64,000 nt of DNA, taken from assembly GCA_963989385.1 (NCBI GenBank), contig OZ022500.1, positions 76,132,289 to 76,196,288 on the forward strand, given 5' to 3'. Below, piece by piece: positions 1 through 12,100 of the stretch (its first letter is position 1; each line of letters starts with the position of its first letter). The translations under genes and the position numbers were made by a program. The stretch is from Ctena decussata. Lineage: Eukaryota; Mollusca; Bivalvia; Lucinida; Lucinidae. Below the pieces are notes generated by a model. That model saw nothing but the letters and a program-made list of their open reading frames with translations, was not told the DNA's origin and ran no database searches.

Positions 1-375
1 CCATAGGCTTACAATGCACAAAGTCGAAAAAGGGGCATAACTCGGTCAAAAATTCATGAATTTGTTTCAAAAGTTAATCAGGTCATCTACACCTTGGGCA
101 TTCTCATCCTGCAAAACCTCATGATCCTAGCATCAGGGGTTCTTGAGATATTTTGTTCACAAGGTTCCACAGGCTAAGTCGAAAAAGGGGCATAACTCTT
201 GAAATATGTGACCGGCGGAAAAAAGAAAAAACACGTGTTCGCTTATTTTTCATACTGATCATGTGTATAAAGTTTCAAGCTCCTAGTTCTTACGGTTCTT
301 GAGTTAGCGGACAGACGGACAGGCCCAAACCAATATGCCCCCACAATTTCTCCGAAATTGGGGGCATAAAAATAG
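1..375 (+). mobile_element. Fragment of a Helentron-like repeat
   Basis: This piece has the hallmarks of the satellite-bearing elements elsewhere in the window: the phrase GTCGAAAAAGGGGCATAACTC occurs twice in part, and it ends at a palindrome of the form ATGCCCCC...GGGGGCATAAAA (about 336-370). The same terminal hairpin closes the elements ending near 8692 and 9073. No gene is seen. The left end is outside the window. Confidence 0.5.
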
Positions 376-421
376 ACAACTGTTTTGCAGCCGCCATTGC
401 CACCAACAAGGCAAAGTAATA

Positions 422-659
422 TGAGCCGCGACACGAGAAAACCAACAATGTGGTCATGCGCCCTGCGCAGACTGGGATCAGCCTGGGCATCCGCCCAGTC
501 TGATTAGACTCTTCGCTAAGCGCTTAAAGGGTAGCCAAGGGACTAAGCTACCTTCATGCGGACAGCGAAGACTCTGATCAGACTGGGCAGATGCCCAGGC
601 TGATCTGAGTCTGCGCTGGACGCACGACCACATTGTTGGTTTTCTCGCGTCGCGGCTCA
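422..659. repeat. Palindromic MITE, family M1
   Basis: This is a 238-bp fold-back element. It begins TGAGCCGCGACACGAGAAAA and ends with the complement, CGCGTCGCGGCTCA. Inside are inverted copies of GATCAGCCTGGGCATCCGCCC. Other copies lie at 9716, 10711, 21784, 33550, 33846 and 54056. No coding capacity is seen, so it is probably non-autonomous. Confidence 0.8.
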
Positions 660-1251
660 TATGTGTCGCTTCTGCTAGTCCCTGGCACACACACACAAAC
701 ACACATGCTTTCATTAACAAAGGGCTTATATGAAACATGTATATAATGCAGACAGATTTCTGCTTTGACAATAATCAACATTAAATCTGAGATACAGGCA
801 AAGTTACTCATTTGACCATTTACAAGTACATAATGTGCATTAATCTGTGTATGAAATGGTAGAAAATTTCTGAGCGGTAATAAGGAAGTGCCTACACTTT
901 CGAAACAATAATCAAAAAATATTAGCTATACTCAATTTGTCAATATCAATATCAAACCAATTCAAAGGCAATAACTCATGCTTTACTGATGCCATTCCTA
1001 TGAAACTTGACCTGCCTTAGTGCATTATGATAACATATAATTATTTTTAATTATGATAACATATAATTATTTCTAATTTCATCAAATTCTATTTATTGGT
1101 AACTTAATTATGGCTCTGGACAGATGTGATGGAAGAACAGAATGGCGGACTGACAGACATATTATAATAGAAAACTATATCCCGCCACCTTTGGTGGGGG
1201 ATAACACTTTAACAAAGCTAAAATATTAGTACATTTAATTTGAACACTTAC
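660..1251. other. Intronic or flanking DNA without recognisable gene
   Basis: AT-rich sequence with a short CA repeat near 690 and a direct repeat of TTATGATAACATATAATTATTT (in part) near 1024-1070. It lies just downstream of the splice donor of the large minus-strand exon, so it is probably intron of that gene. No exon with clear splice sites is visible. Confidence 0.4.
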
Positions 1252-3168
1252 TATTTCCATTCCACTGTAGACCTGATGTACTGTTTACTTGGTTACTATT
1301 CTTTTTGTTCTGATCCAAGTCTGAAGGCTCAGCTGTGACAGAATGGGGACTTTGTTTATCTTCATGAAAACCCTCTTTTGAAGCTGGAATTGACTTTGAA
1401 GCTGGTATCGATAAATGCACATATAAATTAGGCAGGGTAGTCTGTATGTCAGATTTGTGACTATGTGTATGGGCATTGCTATAAACTTTTCTATTACTTT
1501 GTCCATTGATGGCTTGACTTGAAGCATAATTGTGGCTGTTTTTACTTCCATAAGATTCACGATTAGAGATTATTGTTTGAATTCTAAACTCTGAACGTTC
1601 CAGAAAATTTTCACCACTCCACAGCTGGCTGTTTAAATTTGATGCATCTGAATATGACTGAGAATTTGCTGTTTGCCTCTCTGGCTGTTTATTTTTATCA
1701 TCACATATATACTGGTGAGTCTTGCTCGGTTCACCAGAATTAGCTGCTGGTTGAATGTTTTCATAAATGTTTGTGTTTCCTTTTGTTGTCTCAGGATCAG
1801 TCATTTTCAGTGGCTGAATTTTACTGGATACACAGACAGAAGCAGATTCATTATTAAAGGACATGTCTTTCTGCACGGGCACTTCTGAATCAGTCAACAA
1901 ATCTGAATTTTGACTAAGGAAGTCCTTATGAATTGAAAGTTCATGCACACTTTTAGTTTTCATCTCCGGTGGCTTCTTACCGGTAATCTGAGATTGACCA
2001 CTATCTATGCTTTGATAGCCATTCATTTTTAGGGGATGACTTTCACTAGACACACTGGCAGAAACAGGTACATTATTAAGACACATGCCTTTATGCAGGG
2101 GCATTTCTGATTCAGTCAACAAATCTGAATTTTGAGAAGGGCAGTCCTTAAGAATTGTAATTTCCTGCAAATTTTTAGTTTTCGTCTCTGGTGATTTCCT
2201 AATCTGAGTTTTACAACTGTCTATTCTTTGACAGCCAGTCATTTTCAGGGGCTGAATGTCACTGGAAACACTGTGAGAAACAGAGTCATTATAAATAGAC
2301 ATGTCTTCATGCACAGGCCTTTTTGAATCAGTCAATAAATCTGAATTTTGAGTAGAGCAGCCCTTATGTTCAATAAGGTCCTGCAATTTTTTTAATTTTA
2401 TCTCTGGTGATTTCCTAATCTGATTTTTACTACTGCTTATTTCTTGATAGCCAGTCATTTTGTGAGGCTGAGTTTCTTTTAATATACTGTGGGGAACAGA
2501 TTCAAAGTTTTGAGAAATGTGATTAGCAGGCTTTTCCAAATGAGTCCTCAAGTCTGAACTTGGAGGAGGACAGTTCTTATGAGTCACATGTTCCTCAGAA
2601 AGTTCTGCATGTACCTCTGGTGACTTTCTAATCTGAGGTTTATCATTGTTTACTACTTGATGGAAAATATCAAAGTCTGGGTTTTCCTGATGAAACATTT
2701 CATAGTCAGGCTTTTCTTTCTTAATACTTAAGTTAACTGGTTCTGGACATTGTAAATATTCAGATAAATGCGGAGAACTGCTCTCTAAAGCACTGTCACT
2801 CTGATTTGCTTGATTCTGCAAAGAACTAGCATGAATCGTATCATTATTTAGATGCTGATTTTCGACTGGTCTTTCAACTTCTCTCTTACAATGCACATAC
2901 TGTGTAAACTGGTTCTGTAATGCCTCATTATTGTACACAATGTCCTGATGATGTTGTTGTATGTTTTCTTCTGTGTGTAAACCTGTTGAATTTGGCAGTT
3001 CACGCCCTTCATCAATTTGTTTCTCCCTTTTAATCTGTTGAGCAGATATATGCAACTGTGTACTGTTTGTTTTCAGCTCCTTCTGCCCTTGTTTTTCTTG
3101 GACATTTATCAATTTTTTCAGTGCTTCTGTCATCGTTGAAAGCAGTCCTGGTCCTTTTCTTTCATGAT
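1252..3168 (-). CDS. Large exon 5 of the unknown gene, with four internal protein repeats
   Basis: The acceptor is CTTTCAG before ATCATGAAAG, and the donor reads AATA/GTAAGT. An open frame runs on to a stop at 1235, but the perfect donor makes splicing more likely. With the G from exon 4 the frame reads DHERKGPGLLSTMTEALKK. Numbering from the internal Met at 3133, residues 132-140 hold PVNLSIKKE. DYEMFHQ/DFDIFHQ is a small duplication near 143-159. Four repeats start near residues 167, 238, 310 and 382, each with the signature QIRKSPE...QNSDLLTDSE...PLKMTGYQ. The whole exon is poor in hydrophobic residues and looks disordered. Confidence 0.8.
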
Positions 3169-6100
3169 CTGAAAGATAAAAGGTCTTTTTCTAAAGCCTG
3201 CTATACCACCAAATCATCCATATGATGAAACTACTAAGACATGCTATGATGCTAAGTATGTTCATTACCTAAATTAGGCCATGTACCATTTTCCTATATG
3301 GTCAAAAAAGAAGTGGGAGACCAATCAAATAACAATTTAGACCAGTGTCTATTCTAGGATGCGCGCTTGCGGGGTTCACGCTAATCTTTTTCAGATCCCG
3401 CATAAATTCATACCCAAAGCTTGACAGTCCTGCTTAAAAAATAAACAATAAAAAAAATCTCAAAACAAAGAATTTACTCTTGCCTCGCAGAAAATACCGC
3501 TGTTTTGAATGAAACGGCAACATGTGCTTTTTGATCAAACTGAAAACAGACGCTTGCAGATGTGGGTTGTCACAGACGCCTAATGAGGGGCGCTGTATTG
3601 GAGAATCAATATAAGGCAAGCGGATTGGCGATCAAGACAAGTTTGTGACTGCGCATCTTGTTCTGCGCATAAACAAAAACTTTACAGTTCCGATATACAC
3701 TGATTCTGATATCCCAAAGAAAATCAAGTAGTGGTTTCTCGGACTCGCAGTCTGTAAATGTTGGTTGCATTTTGCATGTATGCGAGTGCTAAATTCGAAC
3801 CCTGGAATTGCTGAAAAGTAATCTATCTGTTCGAAAATTCCCCCCCCCCCCCCCCCCCCTCACTTTTTTTTTAGATTTTAGGTTGGGCCTGTAAAATCGA
3901 TTTAAGCCCCCCAGTAATTCATTACTGACCGTTCCAAGGCGGTAGTTCTGTTGTGGTTCTTTGTTGCCTGTTTTTGGTGTCAGAGTTTCTGTGATGTTTT
4001 ACCTTATGTATGTTATTATTATTTTTGGTTCGGTTTGGGTTGCTGAGTGGCCACCTTTTGGGAACAAGCTGCTCACTCGGTTGGCCATATGTTCTCTGTA
4101 TCTTGATTATTTGTAATCTTAGTTGTTTCCAACTACGGTTTGAGGGCTGGATTTGGATTTTGATTGTTTCAGTTCCTGGTCTTTGCATACTTTTTACTTT
4201 TTCTAGAATAGACACTGTAGGCACATGTTGAATTTCACCCAACAACAACTGCAAGACTGGAAAGTAGCCTATATTGTTTAGAAGGCCAGCACTAACTCTG
4301 TGCACAGCCTTCATTGTTAAATTTGACCAGTATTTCCTTAACATTCAGATTTGATGATTACCATATTGTTCCCATGTTACTGACAAAAGTAAATGAAAAG
4401 GAAATCACTATGTTTATATGTTTATAATTATATATTCAGCATGCACAACCTTTTGTTGCAATGCTTACCAACTTCTTTTTTCTCCGATGCATCACTGTCA
4501 TTTCTATTATCATCCTCATTATCGTCATCATCATCACCACTGTCTGATTTATCATTTTCTGTCTTTTCACCTTCCACAACATATCTCTACAAATATCAGT
4601 AAACACAAATGAGAAAGGTTGCATGAAAAGGACCTGAACACTTGATGAAATAGCTGAATTTGCAACTTAGAGCCTCAATAATGAAAACAGCTGAATCTGC
4701 AAACAGTTTAGATCCAGGCGAGGCAGCTCATGATGAGCTGTCTCATCAGGATCTTTACTGCTTGCCCTGTAGTCTTTGAGTTCTCAATTAATGATCCAGC
4801 TAGTATAAACATTTTTTGTAATTTTGCATATGCAAAATTTTGTTGTCTTTTTCTACACTTTAAGGGCTAAGCAATCTGCAGACAGTAAAGCTTCCAAGGA
4901 TTTAATGACTGCTCATGTGAACAAAGAAGAGAGACACAGATGTGACTGTGTGGATAAGCAGGCTGTTCAGCATCTACCTTGCTTGACATCCTCTAAGTAC
5001 CTTTTTACTTTTTTACCCAACACTTCTCACTCATATTTTATGCTGAGACTCAAATATTTTATGCTGAGACTCAAATATTTGTGTAATCGTATCAATTCCA
5101 AGAGAGAAATAAATACTCAGAAATGTGATCATAGTTTTTTATTAACTAGGTGTGGGGCTGAACAGATTCAAATGATCAAATCGCTATCATTCTAACAAGC
5201 ACCAACTGCCAAGCATATATCTAGCAGCAATTTTTTACATGTGGATTGTGACTGGGATAGGCTCAGTGAAATACCTACAGATATCATATTTCTTCTAATA
5301 AACACCATCTCTCTAATAAATGCCTCCCTGGCATTTTTTTATTGCAGAAAAGTGGCCAAATTTACCAAAATTAGCTTTTGAATACCAAAAATTGTTATTT
5401 ATTGTTCAAATTTTGTGTCTCAAGACTGCCACTGATAGAACATCACATAGGGGTGGGGACTGTAACAATCATAGGGAACATAAAGCGTTAGACGTAAAGA
5501 TGTTTTAAGCTGATTGGGTACACTTTAGGTGAAGCAACTCTGCCATTTATTTGTTTGTCTTCCTTCTCTATGATGATCGACTCTAAAAGGGAACAATTTG
5601 CTCCCTTTGGAGGCTTATATCCTACACATATGGGTAGACCCCATTTTGGAAGAAATTCATTGTCCAAGGAAGTAAACTGGAAGTCACATAAATGGTTTCC
5701 CTTCATGAAAAACATGGAGGTGTATCCAGTCACCTTAAGTGAAATTGGAGTCACTGGTGATGCACTATTAAACAACTACATACAAACCTTTTAGGTAGAT
5801 ACAATGTTGTTTCAACAATCATAATGGAAATGCATGTGATGTAACAAATTATAATACAACAAGAGCATGTGAGCAGGGGCTCACTTATACCCCCGGCCAG
5901 TGCCACCGCCTAATAAAAACACACAAAACTTTAAAGCTAATGTTAAAACACAGAGATGAACTGACAATCTATTACAAATCCAGAGGAAGGCCTATAGACA
6001 AATACACAATGGTTCCATTAAAACATGCAAATTATGTAATCAAAAGAAAATACAAATTTAACACAAAATTTCAACACAAGTTGAAACTTCTATGTCAATG

Positions 6101-9100
6101 ACCTTGACCTAAAGTCAGCAGCAGCATCCAGATGATGCCACCAAGCCAATTTTAACCTATACCTAAACCTAGTCACATATCAATCTGAGAAATCATGGAC
6201 ATTAATTTTCCCATTTATTCCACTGGAGATAGAGATTGAAAAAAAGGAAAAATGCAGAAGAACCCAAGAAGAAATTTTGATTTTCTTTTCCACAATAAAC
6301 TTGGCCATTCTCAAGATGTATACAAAATCTGAAGACTGTGGCTCTCTTAGGAACAGAGAAAACTGTGACAAAAAATCAATTGGAGAGAAAGAAAAGTGGA
6401 CAAACAAAGGGAATGATAAGCAGGAGGCTGATACTCTCTCACACCAAACACCTAGTCATACCCAATATTTGCACCAAATTTCAAAATCCTAGCTGTAGTG
6501 GTTCCTGAGAAATCTTGGACAGAAAAGTTTAATTTCATAGGAGAGAAAGAAAAAATGGACAAAGGGCACGATAAGCAGTAGGAGCCTGATGCTTTCTTAC
6601 ACGATACAACTAGTCATACCCAATGTTTGTAACAAATTTCAAAAACCTATGTGTAGTTGTTCCTGAGAAATCTACGATAGAAATTTAATTGGAGAGAAAG
6701 AAAAATTGACAAAGGGAATGAAAAGCAGGAGAAAGCTAATTGTCCCTTATGTGGTACATCTAGTCATACCCAGCACCTGTACCAAATTTTAAAACCATAG
6801 CTGTTGTGGTTCCTGAGAAATCTGTGACAGAAATTTAATTGGAGAGACAGAAAAAATGGACAAACAAAGGGAATGATAAGCAGGAGAAGGCAGATTGTCT
6901 CTTACACGTTACAACTTGTCATACCCAATGTTTGTACCAAATTTCAAAGTCCTAGCTATTGTGATTCCTGAGAAATCTGTGAAAGAAATTTAATTGGAGA
7001 GAAAGAAAAAATGGACAAACAAAGGGAATGATAAGCAGGAGAAGGCTGATTGTATCTTACACAGTACAACTAGTCATACCCAACGTTTGTACCAAATTTC
7101 AAAATCCTAGCTATTGTGGTTCCTGAGAAATCTGTGACAGAAATTTAATTGGAGAGAAAGAAAAATGGATAAACAAAGGGAATGATAAGCAGGAGAAGGC
7201 TGATTGTCTCTTACACGTTACAACTAGTCATACCCAACGTTTGTACCAAATTTCAAAATCCTAGCTATTGTGATTCCTGAGAAATCTGTGACAGAAATTT
7301 AATTGGAGAGAAAGAAACTAGAAATGTGTCCATACGACACGGATGCCCCCGCCTAGTGCCCTAAGTAAGATGGCGCCTTGTTTAAGGTAAAGGCACTTGT
7401 AGCATAACTAGGTTCACAAAGGTACACTTCTGTGTTACATGTTTTATTGTTTTCCTTGGGCAGATGTATTGTGCTTCTTGGATCAAGAGAAGTACATGGG
7501 GTGGGTGGGGTGGGGGGGGGTTATGTCATGACTGATATGTGATGAATGTGATGATATTCTGTATCTTATCGCAGAAATGGATGCCATGCAACTTTCCAAA
7601 AGAAATATCCCGGAAACAAGTAACTTTTCAAAAACTAACAAACGGACACCATTATTGTATGAAATGAAGTCGAAAAAGGGCCATAACTCCTACAAAAATT
7701 GACGGATTTTACCAAACATTGAACTTGATCTGTATTTTATGATTATATACCTGTGTATAAAATATGAATTCAATACACCAATGCTTTCAAAAGATAATGA
7801 ACGGAAACCAGTTTTTCATACAAAATGAAGTCGAAAAAGGGGCATAACTCCCACAATAATCGACGGATTTTGCCCAACATCGAATCTGACCTGTATTTTA
7901 TGATTATATACCTGTGTATATAATATGAATTCAATACACCAATGCTTTCAAAAGATATCGAACGGAAACCATTTCTTCATGGAAACAGAAGTCGAAAAAG
8001 GGCCATAACTCCAACAATAATTGACAGATTTTACCCAACATCAAACTTGACCTGCATTTTATGATTATATAGCTGTGTATAAAATATGAATTAAATACAC
8101 CAATGCTTTCAAAAGATATCGAACGGAAACCATTTTTTCATACAAAATAAAGTCGAAAAAGGGCCATAACTCCCACAATAATAGACGGATTTTGCCCAAC
8201 ATCGAACTTGACCTGTATTTTATGATTATATACCTGTGTATAAAATATGAATTCAATACACCAATGCTTTCAAAAGATATCGAACGGAAACCATTTCTTC
8301 ATAGAAACAGAAGTCGTAAAAGGGCCATAACTCCAACAATAATTGACGGATTTTACCCAACATCGAACTTGACCTGTATTTTATGATCATATAGCTGTGT
8401 ATAAAATATGAATTCAATACACCAATGCCTTCAAAAGATATTGAACGGAAACCATTTTTTCATAGAAACAGAAGTCGAAAAAGGGCCATAACTCCCACAA
8501 TAATTGCCGGATTTTACCCAACATCAAACTTGACCTGTATTTTATTATTATATTGCTGTGTATGAAATATGAATTCAATACACCAATGCTTTCAAAAGAT
8601 ATTGAACGGAAACCATTTCGTACCTACGCTACGTACGTACGTACGGACAGGGGTGATACTATATGCCCCCCCATTTTAAATGGCGGGGGCATAAAAATGG
8701 ACAAACAAAGGGAATGATAAGCAGGAGAAGGCTGATTGTCTCTTACACGGTACAACTAGTCATACCAAACGTTTGTGCCAAATTTCAAAATCCTAGCTAA
8801 TGTGGTTCCTGAGAAATCTGTGAAAGAAATTTAATTGGAGAGAAAGAAAAAATGGACAAACAAAGGAAATGATAAGCAGGAGAAGGCTAATTGTATCTTA
8901 CACAGTACAACTAGTCATACCCAACGTTTGTACCAAATTTCAAAATCCTAGCTATTGTGGTTCCTGAGAAATCTGTGACAGAAAAAATGTTAACATACAC
9001 ACACACACACAAACATATTAACGGAAAAACCAAAAACTATATACCCCCTATATACTTTGTATACCGGGGGTATAATTAAGGAGAATGGGTACTCTTACAT

Positions 9101-12100
9101 AGGAATAAACTCTATCACTGTCTTCTTTGCCTAGGTCATAGAATTTGCTCCCCTCATGCCCAAGGAGCAAATTCTTTCCTGAAAGAGAAGACCCATTTTG
9201 AAAGGGCTCATTCAGCTAGGGAAGCAAACAGAAAGCCATAAAAACTGTTTCCCTTTATAAAAATGATGGTAAACATAGTGGCTTAACCATACAAGTAAAT
9301 GTGTGGTGTTCTTTTGTCTTCCTTTTGCTTAGAATATTCACTTTGTTTAGAATATTTACCTTTAACATTGCAGCCAGTACTTTGGATCTCAATTCTGAGA
9401 CAGATACCTTAAACAGAAAGAAAAATCATACACTGCAACGTTTCTGTAAATTCAACTTGTTTGCAGTCCACGCCTTGAAATGACACTGTCAAACAAATGC
9501 AAAGCAATAAACAGTGAGTGTTTAAGAAATTATGCAGCCTCTAATTAGAAATGCTTCACTGAGACATTTCTAGAGAAAGGAACAACCAGCCATTTCCGTA
9601 CAGCATAAAAGCAGCTAATTTTGGTTCTCTTTGGCTGTAAAAGATCCTTTAATTATTTTACAAGGACTCACATGTGTCTCCTAACAATTTCAGTCACTGT
9701 TCATATGAGCTGCGACACGACAAAACCAACAAAGTGGTTGTGCACCACGGGCAGCACAGCACAGACTCAGATCAACCTGTGCATCCACCAAGTCTGATCA
9801 GAGTTTTTGTCTGTCCACATGGAGGTAGCTTAGGCCCTTAGCTACCCTTTAATTGCACAACTAAGAGTCTGATCAGACTGGGCGGAGACCCAGGCTGATC
9901 TGAGTCTGCACTGGGCACACAACCAGTTTGTTGGTTTTTGTGTGTCAAGGCTCATATTTTCTATATAGATGCCAAAAAAATTCAGTTTGTAAAAAAAAAA
10001 ACCTTGACGTACCAAAATGTCCATGGACAATTTGTTGTGTAAGAGCCTAAAAACACATTGTCTTTGAATTATAATTAAATACAGACTCAGACCCCATGCA
10101 GTGTCTGTTATGGATATCTTCCCGAAACCATATCGGGAGCTCTTTTAAGATGTAATTTAACCCCACCCCTCCCCGCAAAAAACAATTAAAATCTTGTCCA
10201 GCCATTTTTTGAACTTATCCAGATATGCACTGTTGATTTGATGATACTCTGCTAGAAATGTTTTGACATATTTTCTAATAGTAGACCCTTACTATTCACA
10301 TTATAGTAATCTGTAAATCCTTGTAAATCCTAAAAGGATAACAAGATTTACTTCTGCAAAATTTGAAAAAAATGTTTCATCCAAGTTATACCATATTGTG
10401 AGTTTAAAGAACATAGGACTGCTTTAAAACAATGGTTAATGTGGGGGGTGGGGGTGGGGGGGGGGGGGGGGTGAATAGAAATCATCTCAGATAGGCTACA
10501 ACAGAGGTATAAATAAAGTGGAGTTTTGAGGATAATTCTGAGATGACTTTTCTTGTTTCTCAAGGGAAACATAATGTTGTGACACCTCATTAGAACCATC
10601 TCAGCGAGATGGTTCTAATGAGGCATCACAATTTATGTTTACTGAAAAAATATGGACAATTCTCCCTGAGTTATCTCTGTTATCCCTTCTTCTCTGAAGC
10701 ACAGCACATATGAGCCACGACGCGAGAAAACCAACAAAGTGGTTGTGCGCCCAGCACAGATTCAGATCAGCCTGGGCATCCGCCTAATCCGCTCAGACTT
10801 TTCGCTAAACGCTTAAAGGGTAGCTAAGGGTCTAAGCTACCTCCATGCGGACAGCGAAGACTCTGATCAGACTGGGCGGATGCCCAGGCTGATCTGAGTC
10901 TGCGCTGGGCGCACAACCACATTGTTGGTTTTCTCATGATGTGGCTCATATATCATCAATGCCATACTCTGTGTGTACTTACATCTGAGTCACTGGAGTC
11001 ATTCTCACTTTCACTATCCATGACACATATTGCCGGTTTCTTCTTTTTCTTTGGTGGCTCTGATACTGCAGGTGCCTTTTGATTACGTTTGGACTTTCTT
11101 GATGTTTTGGAAGTCTGTGCCTAAAATACACACAAACATATCTATACTAATTCTTGCATAGTTACCTACAGTCAACTCTTGGTATCTGGAACACTGATAT
11201 CAGTGTACCCTCTTATATCAAAGAATATAGTTTGGACACATTTCCTATTCATCATTAAATTTCCACTCCAGATATCTAAAACTACTGATATCTCAAAGTA
11301 AATTTTCTGGTACCAGAAAATTTACTGTGACATATCAGTAGTTTGGAATGAATTTCGAGATGATGAGAGTTGATTGTATATACGTAGTTGCTGAGGCCAT
11401 GTTGGAATGGAAGGATTATCCTGTTGCAATCACCAAATTCTAGCGTTGTTCAAACATCTTTTTAGGCTGCATATTCACATTCCTGGCCATAATTTTTTTC
11501 CATAATGTTACTTGACATTATGGTGCCATCTTGGGAAAAGCTTTCTTGTTTTCACTTTTGTTAGCATCAAACCCATTCTGTTTTTCATGGAATGAAGTAA
11601 ACGTAGAAGCCCTAGTGCTGGGTAACGATCATTTTTTTTATACGATATCTGTTACTGTATCTATTCAAAAAGATCGATATTTGATATATCATTTGATATG
11701 TTCTCTCAGGAACATGAAGGAGATTTTAACCAGCTTGTAGCTTTTGTAGCCTATTTACCTGTAGCCTTAGGACTTAACATGTTTGAAATCCTTATGTATC
11801 TGTGGGCTTTCAGTCTGCTAGGGCTGGAACAAGTACCCGAGTACCTGAGTTTGGGTCAGGTAGATCAATTACCCAGGTGGCGAGTTCATTTACTACCTGT
11901 TACCAGAATGCTTGTAATTATGCAATGCAATAAATATGGCATGCAATGCAATGCATAAATATCCTTTATCAATAAAATGCCAAGAAACGTGCCAAGAAAC
12001 AGAGTTAAGTTTCATGTGCAATTACAGTAAATCATCTTGCATATCCCTTTCTTATCTAGGTATGACATGGCCCTGTTGATACTTACATTTGAGTCACTGG

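Larger units (their letters stand above)
5860..9073 (-). mobile_element. Helentron-like element with a 154-bp satellite core (outer shell of a nest)
   Basis: Read on the minus strand, it starts with the hairpin around TATACCCCCGGTATAC (near 9073) and ends in a hairpin (GTGAGCCCCTGCTCAC) followed by ATGCTCTTG at 5860. The similar tail CCTCTTG ends the element at 47522-50318. The core is a run of ~154-bp units, and a second element is inserted in that run. It has no coding capacity, so it is a non-autonomous member. The class call rests on end structure and is inference. Confidence 0.5.

Noticed and set aside
3840..3859. Run of 20 C residues as an assembly gap or cloning artefact
   Set aside because: It could be a real homopolymer; similar G- or C-rich runs occur at 10441 and 62490. 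It cannot be decided from sequence alone, so no claim is made.
3922..4344. 140-residue open frame on the minus strand
   Set aside because: It crosses the right end of the hAT-like element at 4218, so it is a chance fusion of element and intron sequence.
6370..8990. CRISPR-like array of regular repeats
   Set aside because: The units are ~154 and ~161 bp head-to-tail satellites without short repeat/unique spacer structure, in a eukaryotic genome.
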